Positions 1 to 11,797 of a stretch of DNA of 64,000 bases are shown here, in pieces. The DNA is taken from assembly GCF_051020985.1 (NCBI RefSeq), contig NC_135010.1, positions 3,532,001 through 3,596,000 on the forward strand, read 5' to 3'. The notes below the pieces were generated by a model. That model was not told the origin of the DNA. It saw only the letters and a program-made list of their open reading frames with translations, and did no database searches. The translations under genes were made by a program, and so were the position numbers. This DNA is from Nomia melanderi. Taxonomy: Eukaryota; Arthropoda; Insecta; Hymenoptera; Halictidae. The stretch's first letter is position 1, and each line of letters begins with the position of its first letter.

Positions 1-1308
1 GAGATCCCGGAAAGTAAAGCTACAAAATTACGTGGTCATGAATCTGAGGTCTTTATATGTGCATGGAATCCAACAACTGATCTTTTGGCATCTGGTTCTG
101 GAGACAGTACAGCTCGTATATGGGATATGTCTGATAATTCTCAAGCACCGAATCAACTGGTCCTCCGACATTGTATACAAAAAGGTGGTACTGAAGTACC
201 AAGTAATAAAGATGTTACTTCCTTAGATTGGAAGGTATGTTAAATACTTCTGCTTACATGAATAATGCTTGCAAGAAATAATAAGATCTTGTTATTCTTT
301 TTTTTTAGTGTGATGGTAGCTTATTAGCAACTGGAAGTTATGATGGTTACGCAAGAATTTGGAAAACAGATGGTAGATTAGCTTCAACTTTAGGTCAACA
401 TAAAGGTCCAATTTTTGCATTAAAATGGAACAAACGTGGAAATTATATTTTAAGTGCTGGAGTGGATAAAACAACGATCATATGGGATGCGGAAAGTGGA
501 CAATGTACCCAACAGTTCAGTTTTCATTGTGCACCTGCTTTAGATGTCGACTGGCAAACAAATACATCATTTGCTAGTTGTTCTACGGATCAGTGTATTC
601 ATGTGTGCAAACTTAATGTTGATAAGCCAATCAAGAGCTTCCAAGGTCATACGGTAAGTAAATAGAACTAGTTAATAGAAACTATATTTTTGGTATAATA
701 TTATTATATATATTACCTGTTCTATAAATTACAGAATGAAGTTAATGCTATTAAATGGGACCCTCAAGGCAATTTGTTAGCTAGTTGTTCAGATGATATG
801 AGTCTTAAAATCTGGTCTATGAAACAAGACACGTGGGTACATGATCTCCAGGCTCATAGTAAAGAAATATATACAATTAAGTGGTCGCCAACTGGACCTG
901 GTACCCATAATCCAAATATGAATTTAACGTTAGCTAGTGCATCATTCGATTCTACAGTAAGGTTATGGGATGTAGAAAGAGGTGCATGTATACATACACT
1001 TACAAAGCACACAGAGCCAGTTTATAGTGTAGCATTTAGTCCAGATGGCAAATTTCTTGCTAGCGGAAGTTTCGACAAATGTGTTCATATTTGGTCCACT
1101 CAGGTAAAGCAGTTACATATATGGCTCTTTTATATTTTTAGTAAGTATTATATATGTTTTACGTTTAACTGTGCAGAGCGGTCAACTGGTACACAGTTAT
1201 AGAGGCACGGGAGGAATATTTGAAGTCTGCTGGAACAGTCGAGGGGATAAAGTTGGTGCTTCTGCATCTGATGGCAGTGTGTTTGTCCTTGACCTTCGTA
1301 AACTGTGA
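1..1308 (+). CDS. ebi: ebi / TBL1 WD40 corepressor subunit, C-terminal part (four exons)
   Basis: Exons 1-234, 309-653, 735-1103 and 1177-1308 join in one frame (all phase 0) with GT-AG introns of 73 to 81 bases. They give 359 residues ending in LRKL and a TGA at 1306-1308. Eight WD40 blade endings are visible in order, including GSGDSTARIWD, GSYDGYARIW, GVDKTTIIWD, CSDDMSLKIW, SFDSTVRLWD and SFDKCVHIW. The last blade ends FVLDLRKL in place of the W-D pair, as in TBL1/TBLR1 proteins. Known role of the family: nuclear subunit of the SMRT/NCoR (insect SMRTER)-HDAC3 corepressor and exchange factor. In Drosophila, ebi acts in EGFR and Notch signalling and in Tramtrack degradation. Family members are about 500-700 residues, so the N-terminal LisH and F-box-like part lies upstream of the window. 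The gene is convergent with the DH44 gene at 4217. Identity is very firm; only the 5' end is missing. Confidence 0.96.
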
Positions 1309-1696
1309 TTACAACCATATATTTAAAAGACTATATTTCATTTCACAACGTTTTACGGTTTTAAGTTACCTTCAATTCTTTTCATTTTATTACGGTTACA
1401 CTTTTTACTTTTTAAACTACTAGCCACATTTTACAGTTGTCTAAACCATTTGTGTTTACTGAATATTGTTGAAAAAAGTATTAATTACTTATGTGCAGAA
1501 CTGAAACGTGTCAATAGCCTACGACGAGTTGAAAAGATATCAATCTAAACAAAAAGAAAAACTTGTAACTTTTCTTTAATTCTTCTTTCGATATTTTATT
1601 GAAAGAGTTCAGAAGAAAAGTATTGTACATTAGTATTTTCAATTGTGACACTTTGTACAGTGAAACAGTTTAACAGACATTATATTTCCAGAGAAA

Positions 1697-1702
1697 AATA
1701 AA
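1697..1702 (+). promoter_or_regulatory. Candidate polyadenylation signal of ebi
   Basis: This is the first canonical AATAAA after the ebi stop codon, 389 bases downstream. Further AATAAA hexamers follow at 1812-1817 and 1976-1981, so the true 3' end could lie later. Transcript data would be needed to choose. Confidence 0.35.
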
Positions 1703-3289
1703 ATGCAATCTTCATTCACTAGAAGTGGATGGGATATATATTATAATTGTAATAATAATGATAATAATACTAAGTATTATATAAACATCGATAACAAGTA
1801 AAAAAAAAAAGAATAAAATTTTTTAAAGAACAGTAAAGCAATGCGATGTATTTTCATTATATTCCGCAATATGTTAAAGGAGAAAGGAGAGAGATGAAGG
1901 TAGAATGCATAATACGTCTGTCTTAAATGAAGTTTATTTTATTTTCTCTACATTTTGTGCAATTTATGTTGTTAGAATAAAAAGAGAATCGAAAATAAAT
2001 AACAATATTGTACAATCTCTTTAAATAAGTAACTTATGTCTACTTTATGCACAGTAATTTTAGAATGCATATACAGTTTTAACAAGTTATATAAGTTATA
2101 TAACATGTAAATAATGATAATATATAGTTATATCTATTTTCTAACATCGCCGTAAACATCAGAAGCGTTAACTGTGTTTTATTATTACATTGTTATATTT
2201 CTAAAATATTACTAATACAAAATTATCTTCGAAAAAATACTTGGTTTATAGATTAATACATATATGAAAATGTTGAACAATGAGAAAATATGTTATATTA
2301 AATTAGTTACATTGATGACGTTCATATATCTTATATTTTTAATACAACATAAAAATACTTAAGACTAAAATTTGAGTAGTCGAACAGAGCAATTTACGCT
2401 TCGATGTATTACGCGAATATATGTGCATACATATCAGTTTTAGGGATAAGCGTTTTAAACAGAGTATACGTATTAATTTATAACATAAAAATAGGGAATC
2501 ATTGATTTGCACATAGTACAGTATTTCTTTGGTATACCATCTGACTGAAACACAGTCAATTCCATTATCATGTGTTTTTTAAGGGTATTGCAGATATGAA
2601 GCAATGTATTCATAATAACATGAACGCAAATCAAAATAATATCTAACAAAGAAACTATGTACATAAAAGATGCTTAGGTAAACATATCTTTTTGAAACAT
2701 TTATTTTCAAATACACTTATCATTTGCATGATTGAAATGTTTCCAAAGTAAATCTAAAGATCAGATATCGGTATTAAAATAATAATTACATTACATTAAA
2801 TGTACAATTTTTCCTTTTACAAATAACATGTTTAAACCTTATTATAAATAAGAGTAAGGTATTAAGTGAATACATAAATGTCTAAAAAAAATTACTATAC
2901 AACAGGTAAGTATAATGTCATAAAACTGTTTCGTGCCTTGGCAATTTAAATAATTATAATAAAATACCTTCTGGTACCACCATTGTTATGCTCTTAAAAC
3001 TTAACATTAATATGAAGTAACATTTACAATAAATTACATCAAAAGTTGTACATTGGATGTCTTATGCGGAGGTTTTTGATTGATTAGACAGACTTGAAGA
3101 GATCACAACATATAATACTGTTCTGTTTCAGGATTCTGCGTTATTGAAAAGGAAAAAATCAAAAAATAAATACAATACGGAGTTTGAACTGCAATATAAG
3201 ATGACTTGATATAATAAACTCTTACCATGAGCTCTTAAACGTAGGAAAGCCATCTTTGTTTTGTTGTTTTTATTTTTTCCCTTTTCTAG
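1703..3289. other. AT-rich 3' flank of ebi, no gene seen
   Basis: Low-complexity AT-rich sequence with poly(A) and AATAAA-like hexamers. Short open frames here have no coding character. It may include an extended ebi 3' UTR. Confidence 0.6.
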
Positions 3290-3406
3290 TTGAGTGAGAA
3301 TTCAGAAAGAAATACTGAAACATTTTTAGAGTTTCTTAAATTTCCTGAGCTATTGCAGACTATGAGGCACACGTTACTCCGTGTTCGGTATGCGAGTAAT
3401 TTGCAG
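3290..3406 (+). CDS. Candidate isolated coding exon, unknown
   Basis: 117 bases (39 codons, phase 0 at both ends) are open on the plus strand. They are bracketed by a pyrimidine-rich acceptor (ttcccttttctag) and a strong donor (cag/gtatgt). The peptide begins LSENSERNTETFLEFLKF and ends RVRYASNLQ. No partner exon was found on either side, and I do not recognise the sequence. It could be an unlinked exon of an ebi isoform, part of another plus-strand gene, or chance. Splice strength is the only real support. Confidence 0.25.
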
Positions 3407-4216
3407 GTATGTATGTAAAATGTATGGGTCTATGGTAAAACATGAGGAATATGACGAATAATACATAAATTATATGGTAATCGGCTTGTTATTTAAAAAA
3501 CCGTAATAGCGAGAGTTGATTGTGATTCCATTTTGTTCTTCAAGTTGATTAGAGTAAACGCAAATCGTTTGTCTGCACCTGGAAACAAATATAATGAAAA
3601 TATAGATTTTGTTTCGTGTCCACGTAATAAATAACTATTCTAGAATTTATTCTATTCTCTGATCTGACTATAAATCTAGCATAATTTATTAGGTAAGAAA
3701 TAAATGGTCGATTTGAAGATGCATGATTTTACCATATTACTATGGCTATAGTTAATATTTTCCTAGAATTATGTTTATATGACAATGCATAAATCAATCG
3801 AGATAAAAAGTTTTTCTGGACAATTACACTATTTTCTTAAACGAATTAATTTCGCTGCAAAGATAATGATTTTGGAAGATCTTGCAAATTCTAGAACTCA
3901 ATAATCTCTTAAAAAAAGCATAAACGATCTTAAAATTCAATAGAAAAAAATTTATAAACTACAATGGACATTATTTTCATTGATAGACGTAAATTATATT
4001 TGAATAAAGTCAATTACAAAAACGTTGATCGACTTATTTCCTGTCAACCTAATACTTGCATACACGCAATCTTTACCTTCTATTATGTTATGTTCATTTT
4101 TTCTGCAAGATAGTAATTGCATGTTGCAGCGATTTCCAAACTGGGAGGCGCGAAAAGTTTAACAGAAATGTAATTTAGGTTTTTTTCATGGTTTGTGCCA
4201 ATACATTTTCTATCAT
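3407..4216. other. AT-rich region between ebi and DH44, no gene seen
   Basis: Convergent intergenic sequence. It probably contains the DH44 3' UTR on the minus strand (reverse-strand AATAAA-like hexamers near 3645 and 3683). Nothing else is supportable. Confidence 0.5.
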
Positions 4217-7200
4217 TTAAAAATGTGTTTGTACTATTGTATGAAATAAATGGGGGGAGGCGCCAAGTTTAGATTTTTTCAGAATGGTGCGTAGTAACAT
4301 AAAGTTTGGAAGCCACTGGCATATTGGAAACGCTTCATGAAAGAAAATGTAGGATTTTGTATTTCTTAAGATAATCACCCTTCGTGTTTGATCGTCATGT
4401 CTTTCTCGAAAAGCAGGATCGTCTATTTGGAACCAGTCGTCTAGTCTTTCGGGGACTTTGTCTGGTGTGATACTTCGATCATGATTCTTCTCCTCTTGTT
4501 CGATCGCGTATTCGATCCCGTTCCTCGTTCTCGTCATGGGTTTGGATACGTCATTGGTGAACAGAGGCAACGACCTTTTACCAATTACATCCAGCAAACG
4601 ACGATTGGCATTGACCTGTTGCTGATCTTGCATCGCCTTGCGTCGAGCCAGTTCAAGAAGGACCCTCTGACGTAGCACGTCCAGGGAGTTCACGATCGAC
4701 AAGGATCCAATTCGCTTGGTCCGGACCACCGTTGATCCAGGATCGTTACTCGAGTCAAACATTTCATTCTGAAAATTACAGAAAAATGTGTTATTTTGAA
4801 TCAATTTTATACAGTGCCACTATTAGGCTGTGCATTTATATATTCGCAAATTAACAGTTTAATGAAGATTAATTAGGTATTCGCTCTGTTTCAAATTTTC
4901 TGAATCATCATGAATGTCCTGAGATTAGTAGGTAGTAAGCTATAGCTTCTGCTTAACATGATAATAGTCTACTGTAAAAATACGATAATAGTCTAGTGTC
5001 CAACTGTAAAAATTAAAATATTAATATAGTATTAATAACCGACAAAAAAAGATTTATAATGTGAGAAAATGAATTTTTATAACTTTTGCTTCTGTTTAAA
5101 AATTATATTTTTTCTTTTTTAATTTGACACCATTCAATGCAGCTGATTTTGTTGTTCGCGCAACGTTACCAGCATTTTTCTCGGTAAAAATTTTCATAAT
5201 TATGATACAATATTTTATTAAATCAAACATATGGTTTTCACGAAACACAAATAAAATTCAAGAAATAAAACTAGCCAATTTCCTAAAACGTTGCCCCTCG
5301 CGTTACGATTTCAGATAAAAACAAGCGTAAAGGTAATTGAATGTTCTCTACGCCAAACACAAAACATGAATAATCAGAAATATGTGACGTTAGTAGCGAA
5401 CGTGTTAATACAAATGACAAGCTAATTCGTTTATCGCGAACGATGGGTCATAAAAGCGGCACAATTCGTGCTGTCTATCCTTGTTTCGGCCATTATTCTT
5501 CGAGATTAAATTTCAATGTATTCATTTAACCCTCTAAGAGCATCGTTACTTGGAACTCATTCATTCGGATAATGGGTCTGCTTTTGATCTAAAAACGAAA
5601 GTATTCTCATAACTCTTTTTACGCGGTACTTAATTTTTTTCAATGCCGAAGGGAAAAAACTGACAATTTCCTGTGGAGCGAAGGAAAGCCAAAGGCTGTT
5701 CCAGTACGCGTGCACCCTCATTTCGCGCGACAATATTTAGGGTTCGTTCGCGAAACGACAAATAACTTCTGTTTTATATCCAAAGCGTAGCGTTCTTCAA
5801 TTCTGCGAACAACCGTTTTTGCACCTGTGTGGGCGTAATAATAAAGAAAATTACATTGCGTGCCGCAACAAAGTACGATTAGACGCAGTGCGAACAGCGT
5901 CAGAATAATTTCCGAACAGGAATCGTATGAATATTAAAATGTACGCTGCGAGAATCTATACAATACACTCTCCCACTCGTCAAAAATTGGACCGGTTAAG
6001 AGGACCGAGTTAACGCGCACGGGTGAGCTTCCAAACAAAAAATTAACGCTTCATTTATTAGCGCGCGTAATTCAACGTGGTATTCGCGATGATAATGTCG
6101 TCGATGAAAGAAAAAGAAAACGGTGGATGCAACGAATCATAGATTACCGTTGAAAGCGCGGCGAATTCACATTCGCGACGGGGGAAACAAGAAAAAATAA
6201 AGGAACTGGACACAACGATCCTCATATGTGCAACGCGCTATCAACCCCACGCGATATTTCCTTCATTTTATTGCTACTTTCATGATACACACGCTGAAGA
6301 ATGTGAACAAAAAGCTGCCGCAGCTCATTTCAGAAGAGGTCTACGCACCTGCGGTCGGAATTCTTCGCGTTCAGCCGTGCTTTAACGCTTATACGCGTTT
6401 TTCGCTCATAATTCATGCTCGGGATCACAAGAATGACTCGAGTGGGAGGAACCGAAGTTAACAATTGAGCCCTTAATTTTGAAAACAATCTAACAAAGGA
6501 ATCCATACACACCGATTTTTATGAGACATATGTTAGATGTAGTTCTTTGAAAAATATTTGACATGTACTTTTTGTTATTGGCCAATATCTACATTAAAGA
6601 GGTGAAAGCACAAGTTGAGGGATTAAAATATATTTTTTTAAATACTCCTGAAACTAGGGGCTGTAGGGGAGACATTTTTTTTAAATTGTTTGTCTTTGAA
6701 TGAAGAATTTAATTGCACAAGAAACGTGTTTGTTTAAATAATCTATGAAAATAGAAGTATCACTTACAAAACAAGTCTATAAGAACTAGGAGGTAATGGT
6801 GCATTCAATAATTGTGGTTAAATGACAATAAATGAAAAAATTTCAAAAACATGTATCCTCCATATGGACCAAAAATTGTCATACTGATTTACATGACAAT
6901 AGAAAAATATTTAGCAAGAGAAATTAATAATGCATAGAATATACCTAGAATCTTTCTCTTTTTCAGTGAATTGTTAATGACAAAGTAGTTGTATGGATCA
7001 TAGTTGAGAAATAATTCGTAGGGCAGTGGGTTAACACAAACGTACAATTCATGAAATGTTCTAATATAATATTCGCCTGTGGTGAAAGTCTCTGGAGTGC
7101 TTATGTATTGCACATGAACGTTAATTAACAGCCTTTCACGGAAGTTAAGTAGCTTCCCATCTTGCAGGTAATGGCCGCCTGAGATCGTTTTAATTAACGC

Positions 7201-9358
7201 GTGGAGAAGGGAACCAGAGGAATGGCACTTCATGGATGGTACCACGGCATTCATGTGAGTGTCTTCAATTGTTCGGTTGACGTAATTAAATTTCATATAT
7301 TATTTTGGCTGCGTGTAGATATCGGTTCGTCGTGATTATATTGTGAGAAAACTGCACTATACCAATCTTAAATTACTATTTTCCATTGTCCTCCTTTTAA
7401 TGCTATCCACGAATACCTCGTATTTCTTAAGTCGTTAATTTTTTTGGAAGTGTCTGAATCTCTTGATTAAAATTGCAAAATAAATGGCAATAATATTACA
7501 AAAACCAAAGTTAATGAAATATAAAGTTAAACCGTTTAAAAGAAATAAGCATCATACGTTCACTTTATTTCTTTTTCAGACATTTAAGCTAAACTTTCAT
7601 TGATGAATTTATATGAAATTACTATGGACAAAAGGCATTTGAGTTTTGTAACAAGTCGAAATGTATTAAAATAAGCGTGACAGCACGAAACTGAAGGAAA
7701 TACTTTTGTTATATGAATTGGTAGAATTTAATTTGTCTATGAAATTCAAGTTCATAAAAGAAACAACATAATGTTAATAATTCTTCATTTTTTAATAAGA
7801 TGAAAGAATAAATTAAAATTTCAAACATTTTCTTGTCCATTTTCTTTTCTAGTAATATTCATCATATTTAGTCAACGAAATAGTAAAACACCAATAAAAT
7901 CCATAAAACGTTCGTCTACCTGTTATAAAGTTTATTTCCAACATAATCTCTTAAAAAAATACTAGAACTAATTTTCTGCTAATTGATGTCATTCGCGACA
8001 CACCGTAATCGAGTATGGCGCCAGCGAAGTTCTTGAAATTTCAATAAAAGCTTAAAAATAACGTTTCTAACGATTTCGAAAAAATCGAATCGTATAATTA
8101 ATTTTGTTGCTGTTTATAAAAATATTTATTCCGCGATAAACTGATGTAATGGCACTCGCACGACTTTGCCAACCATAAATAAAGCGGAAGGTGGATCACG
8201 AGACAACATTTGATTCTCAGCGCGACTCCGGTGCGATACACTGACTCGTTCTCGATTCACATGCTGAATTCAATTGTATTCAGGAAGGAGTATCTGCGGT
8301 GTCCTTTCGCAAGCCAATAGTTGATGGACACATGGTGTTTCGATTTACGCGTGGACGCAATGTAATGGTATTATTCGTCGTGTATGCATTATTCTTAGAG
8401 GCCACACGCGAGGATTTTAGTCAATCGTTCGTGGCCGATTCAGAACGTATGATACGTATATGTTACTAACTATCTACAGGGTGTTCAGAACGACTGCAAC
8501 CTTTTATATACTAAGGGATACGAAATAATAACGTTATTTATTTAGTTGCATTCTTGTCTTTAATATTGATTTTTGAAACTTACGTGTTATTAAGAAGTAA
8601 AATAATAATAATGAGAATAATAATAATAATAAAATATTATGCGTTTGTTTGTGAAAGAAATATTTGTTTATATAAATATGAACTATTCATTTAATATTCT
8701 TATTAATATTAAATAAGTGTTAAAACCTAACCTAAATGACTGGTCATCGTGACTTTTAATTAGGAATCAAAGGTGGTACATGTAATACATAAGTAGTCTT
8801 GATTTTTTTTAACTCTTTATGGATGGCGAAAAATAGTGTTGATAATTTTTAACAAATAAAGAAATTTGCCTGTCATTTTAACTCGTATCACAATGTTACA
8901 TATTATTTGTTAGCATAGTAAATTATGTGTAGTTATATATACTAAATGAAATTTTTCTAATTGACTGGAGAATTTTTCGTACTACGTTATAATTTTATTA
9001 TTATTGTATTTTTTAGGAGAATTCAAATTTTGTGTAGATGTTAAGATACTATGAGCTCTAAATTATTAGTATGTACAACTGGCAAAATTGTTTATCTGCT
9101 GTATTGTAATTCTGTATTAAAAATTGTTTTTCATTTCGTATCAAGAGAATAAAGCAAATGACAGAACTGAAAGAAAAATATTCTAGTTTTTTTGTATTTT
9201 TAAAATACCTCCAAATCCGGAATACGATGATTCAGCAGTAGCAAAAATGGCGGACGTTCCTGAGACAATTCCCTTTCATCATAAGTGGTGTATGATAGTG
9301 GTTGTCCTTTAGTTATGGTCACTAGAAAAATGGGCACTAGAACCTTGATAAAGACCAT
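4217..9358 (-). CDS. DH44: Diuretic hormone 44 (CRF-like) neuropeptide precursor, two coding exons
   Basis: Coding exons run 9358-9209 and 4768-4217 on the minus strand and join in phase 0. Exon 1 (50 codons) starts at an ATG at 9358 and encodes a hydrophobic signal peptide beginning MVFIKVLVPIFLVTI. It ends at a GAG/gtattt donor. Exon 2 follows an acceptor ending tgtaattttcag and carries the hormone after a KR site, with a GKR amidation and cleavage signal after it. The hormone begins IGSLSIVNSLDVLRQRVLLE, a hallmark of insect CRF-like diuretic hormones, which act on Malpighian tubule secretion through a class B GPCR and cAMP. Upstream in-frame ATGs near 9439 fall before a good acceptor at 9377-9379 (ctttgtttcag), so the 9358 ATG is preferred. 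The last 45 or so codons before the 4217 stop look less coding, so the real C-terminus may be shorter or spliced. The intron (4769-9208) holds a CpG-rich island and two MITE fragments. Confidence 0.9.
4583..4711 (-). other. Mature DH44 peptide, 43 residues, C-terminally amidated
   Basis: The segment between the KR at precursor exon-2 residues 18-19 and the GKR at 63-65 encodes 43 residues ending LLDVI. The glycine at 4580-4582 would donate the C-terminal amide. Length and the IVN-LDVLRQR core agree with the 41-46 residue insect CRF-like hormones. Confidence 0.88.
5375..5407 (-). repeat. Fragment of TTAA MITE family C
   Basis: Read on the minus strand it starts TTAACACGTTCGCTAC and continues CGTCACATATTT, matching the left end of the complete element at 25351. 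No second terminal repeat was found, so it is a truncated copy inside the DH44 intron. Confidence 0.55.
5440..6480. other. CpG-rich island in DH44 intron
   Basis: Noticeably richer in GC and CpG than its surroundings. Overlapping open frames occur on both strands (for example 6228-6461 plus, 6330-6512 minus) without splice sites or recognisable protein, so they look incidental. A regulatory island is a reasonable guess for an intron of a neuropeptide gene. Confidence 0.4.
6481..6879. other. AT-rich intron sequence, nothing seen
   Basis: Part of the DH44 intron with no repeat ends, ORFs or motifs I can support. Confidence 0.5.
6880..7034 (+). mobile_element. TTAA MITE family A, 3' part
   Basis: The right end matches the family: a segment like atagttgagaaataattcg, then gggcagtgggTTAA. 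The left part is too diverged to place. It lies in the DH44 intron. Confidence 0.6.
7035..8589. other. DH44 intron remainder, no gene seen
   Basis: Mostly AT-rich, with a moderately CpG-rich stretch at about 7980-8460. A short CAGGGTGTTC motif at 8478 resembles the ends of insect repeats. The open frame at 6889-7296 (minus) overlaps a MITE and is not a gene. Confidence 0.4.
8590..8800 (+). repeat. Dispersed repeat, copy 1 (copy 2 at 26398)
   Basis: An (AAT)-rich tract is followed by aacctaacctaaatgactgg, then attaggaatcaaa and a tail with taatacataagta. The same order of blocks occurs at 26398-26560. No terminal repeats were identified. Confidence 0.55.
8801..9208. other. AT-rich intron sequence, nothing seen
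   Basis: Intron sequence just downstream of the DH44 first coding exon on the minus strand. No feature is supportable. Confidence 0.5.
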
Positions 9359-9376
9359 GTTTTTAACAGGAACTAT
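9359..9376 (-). other. DH44 5' UTR part of exon 1
   Basis: An acceptor (cttattctttgtttcag on the minus strand) places the exon start at 9376, 18 bases before the ATG. At least one noncoding upstream exon is therefore expected at higher coordinates; I could not identify it. Confidence 0.55.
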
Positions 9377-10032
9377 CTGAAACAAAGAATAAGCATATTT
9401 TTTATAAAAAATAATATGCCCTTTCATTCTTTTCGACATACTATAAAATATGCTTTACATTATTTTATGATTGATAATCATATTTCCCGTTTTCTGAAAC
9501 GTGAAAGAACGCAGTTCCCAGTTCACGTTGCAAATATTACATAAAAACAAGACAATATAACATTATAATTCTATTTAAATTCCCAGACATCAAACAGATA
9601 ATGTTTCATAACGATGGGTTATTGCAAGCTATACGGAATTGTATTACGTTGCATTATATTCTTGCACATTAATAAAACATTAACTAAAAAAGTTCTTTAT
9701 ATGCAGCTTTTAAAAATAAATTTTAATAATAAGTGCTACAAATTTAATGTACAACGAATTAATTAAAAAAAACATGAAAAAATTCTAATATAAATTGACA
9801 GTAATAAGATAAAACCTTTAAGTGAACATCATTTAAAGTAAATAAGCAATTTTGCAAATTATTCATAGATTAATCGAATTTCTCTAATTTGTTCTTCATT
9901 ACTCTTTATGTCACTAATTTAGATTTTATTTGAATTTTTAAATATGTGACCTATGATACGTCAACGACTTTTTAGAGCAGCTGAAAAATGAGGAAAAGGG
10001 ACTTTTCCTTTTCATGTCGCTTTGATTTTACT
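9377..10032. other. AT-rich upstream region of DH44, nothing seen
   Basis: Expected to be a 5' intron of DH44. No exon, promoter motif or repeat is clear. Confidence 0.45.
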
Positions 10033-10257
10033 GATTTCTCGGGAGCTAGATTTCAGTTCAGGAAGCCATTTCGAACCGTGTCTGTTTGTGCTGTTGACAT
10101 CCGGTCTAAGGGTAGCTGCCCTTTCGATACTCCTCTCTGATGGAAGTGCCATTAACCTCTTCCCGCTATACGATACTTCTGTAGAGCTATTCCTGCTTTC
10201 GCTTTCAGCGGCTTTATCGTTTTTTAGCTTAGAGAAGCTGATTGGACCAGCTTCTGA
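10033..10257 (-). CDS. Candidate coding exon upstream of DH44, unknown
   Basis: 225 bases are open on the minus strand between a good acceptor (tatctctgtttgtcag at 10258-10273) and a weak donor (ATCA/gtaaaa). Both ends have phase 1. The peptide is hydrophilic and serine-rich, beginning near AGPISFSKLKND and containing YSGKRLMALPSERS. If spliced to the DH44 exon at 9376, a stop arises before the hormone ATG, so it would be 5' UTR there. The plus strand is also open (10022-10312) and rich in hydrophobic residues, which weakens the case. Confidence 0.25.
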
Positions 10258-10611
10258 CAAACAGAGATACGTGTTACGCAATCACGATAAAACGATTTAC
10301 GTAAAAATATAAACTCGTCCGATTTCAACTCGTGAGGATAAAATTGAGTCATTAATTAGAATCCAATTCGTGTGAAATTAAATTTCTTAAAATTTTATTC
10401 GTTTAAAATCAATTAATTACATTTACCCGTTTCTGTTAGAAAAACGAAATATGAGAGGTACTTAAGCATTTATTATTTATAAATAATTTATTTTTAAATT
10501 GTACATATTTTTCTTACTAAAACGGAAGTTTGAAACATGGTTAATGGAATGTTTTTAATACACTAAGAAAAACTTTGTTCATATTTGATCACGATTAATA
10601 TTGTTTTAGAA

Positions 10612-10778
10612 ATTGAATTTGAATTAAATATTATTCTTCTGCTATTAATTATTATACTGTAGAACAGTTATAAATATGGAATATACCCAGAATTTTTTTC
10701 TTCTTCTCACTAAATTATTAACGACAAAATAGGTGTATCGATCATAGCTGAGAAATAAATCGTAGGTCAAAGGGTTAA
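10612..10778 (+). mobile_element. TTAA MITE family A, 5'-truncated copy
   Basis: Carries the family's internal attaattatactgta block, the block around cgatcatagctgagaaataa, and the terminal gtcaaagggTTAA. The left end is not identifiable. Confidence 0.65.
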
Positions 10779-10999
10779 GTCATGTTTGCACTTGCATTAG
10801 CTATTTCAATTTTTGAAATGCAGGGCAATATAGAATAGTCATATCTTTTATATAACTTCGAATATTTTGCTTTTGCAATATTCTAAGCAATAACTTTCAT
10901 TTCAATTTATTATGTACAAATGAAGTATATTGAAGTTTATTTAGATTGTTTCATGAATGTTTGTTGATTGTTTACAAAAATGTAAATTCTGGAGACTTA

Positions 11000-11148
11000 G
11001 AGATTAGGAATATTTAACTGAATATGTTGAATATAATTAACGTTAGAGGAATATTGGAAATTAGTGTTTTTTATTCAGGAATCTATGACTATTCTACTTT
11101 TTCCTTTTTTAATGATGTACTGAAAGGAATTCCTTTTTAATTATATTT
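11000..11148 (+). repeat. Direct repeat copy 1 (partner 11798-11946)
   Basis: Shares gaatattggaaattagtgtt and the flanking order gagattag, ctgaatatgttgaa, tattc-ttttttcctttt with the partner 798 bases away. The copies are diverged. Nature unknown. Confidence 0.7.
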
Positions 11149-11238
11149 TCTAATTAAAAATGTTTTTATATTTATCTACGGAATAATAATCGGTGAAAAG
11201 GGAGTAGGTTCTGAATAAAGTTGACGGTCAACGATGTG

Positions 11239-11282
11239 TTAAGCGTCACAAATATGTGACGCTGATCGTGAAACATGTTAAC
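11239..11282 (-). repeat. Fragment of TTAA MITE family C
   Basis: On the minus strand it reads TTAACATGTTTCACGATC, then AGCGTCACATATTTGTGACG, matching the left end of the element at 25351. It contains a GTCACAAATATGTGAC palindrome. Confidence 0.5.
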
Positions 11283-11797
11283 GACTGGCTATCGCTGCCG
11301 CTGCATCATTTCGCGATACGCGTCGCTATATTTAGACGAAGAAGAACGTCCGTCCGATCACGTGCAACGGAACGGGGTCAAGTTCGGCGATGAATGAATC
11401 TGGTTCAATGCGCTGCTGGTCGCAGACGTCGGCGATCGTTGTTGATGAAGTCAGCGACGTCATCGCTGCCGAGTTCATTAACACCGGGAGCTTAATTTGC
11501 GTTTGGTAATTTAGGGTTCCCGTTCCCGGTTTCCAATTATGCCGGTCCGCTCGACGCGCCGACCTGTTGGTCAATCCGAGTTCCTCCGTTTCGTCATTGT
11601 GTTCCGTTTCCACTGGCGTTTTGTAATTAGCGGTTGCCGAAGATTTTTAATTAATAGCCGAACTACTAGGGACCTGACTACACGCTGCCAACTTGACTGC
11701 AAGATAGAAATATTTTGGAAAAAGACACGTCAAAGGTAATAGGGAAAATAGCGTACCAACATGGCGCCGAAAGATAGAAAAGAGATTGAACATTTGG
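11283..11797. other. CpG-rich island, no supported gene
   Basis: Both strands are open for part of this stretch (minus 11332-11613, plus 11539-11739). Neither shows splice sites or a recognisable protein. Possibly regulatory. Confidence 0.35.

Noticed and set aside
6889..7296. 135-codon minus frame
   Set aside because: It runs through a MITE fragment and intron sequence of DH44. No coding features.
10022..10312. 96-codon plus frame rich in L, S and A
   Set aside because: It mirrors the better splice-supported minus frame. No acceptor or donor fits, and the hydrophobicity comes from antisense serine codons.
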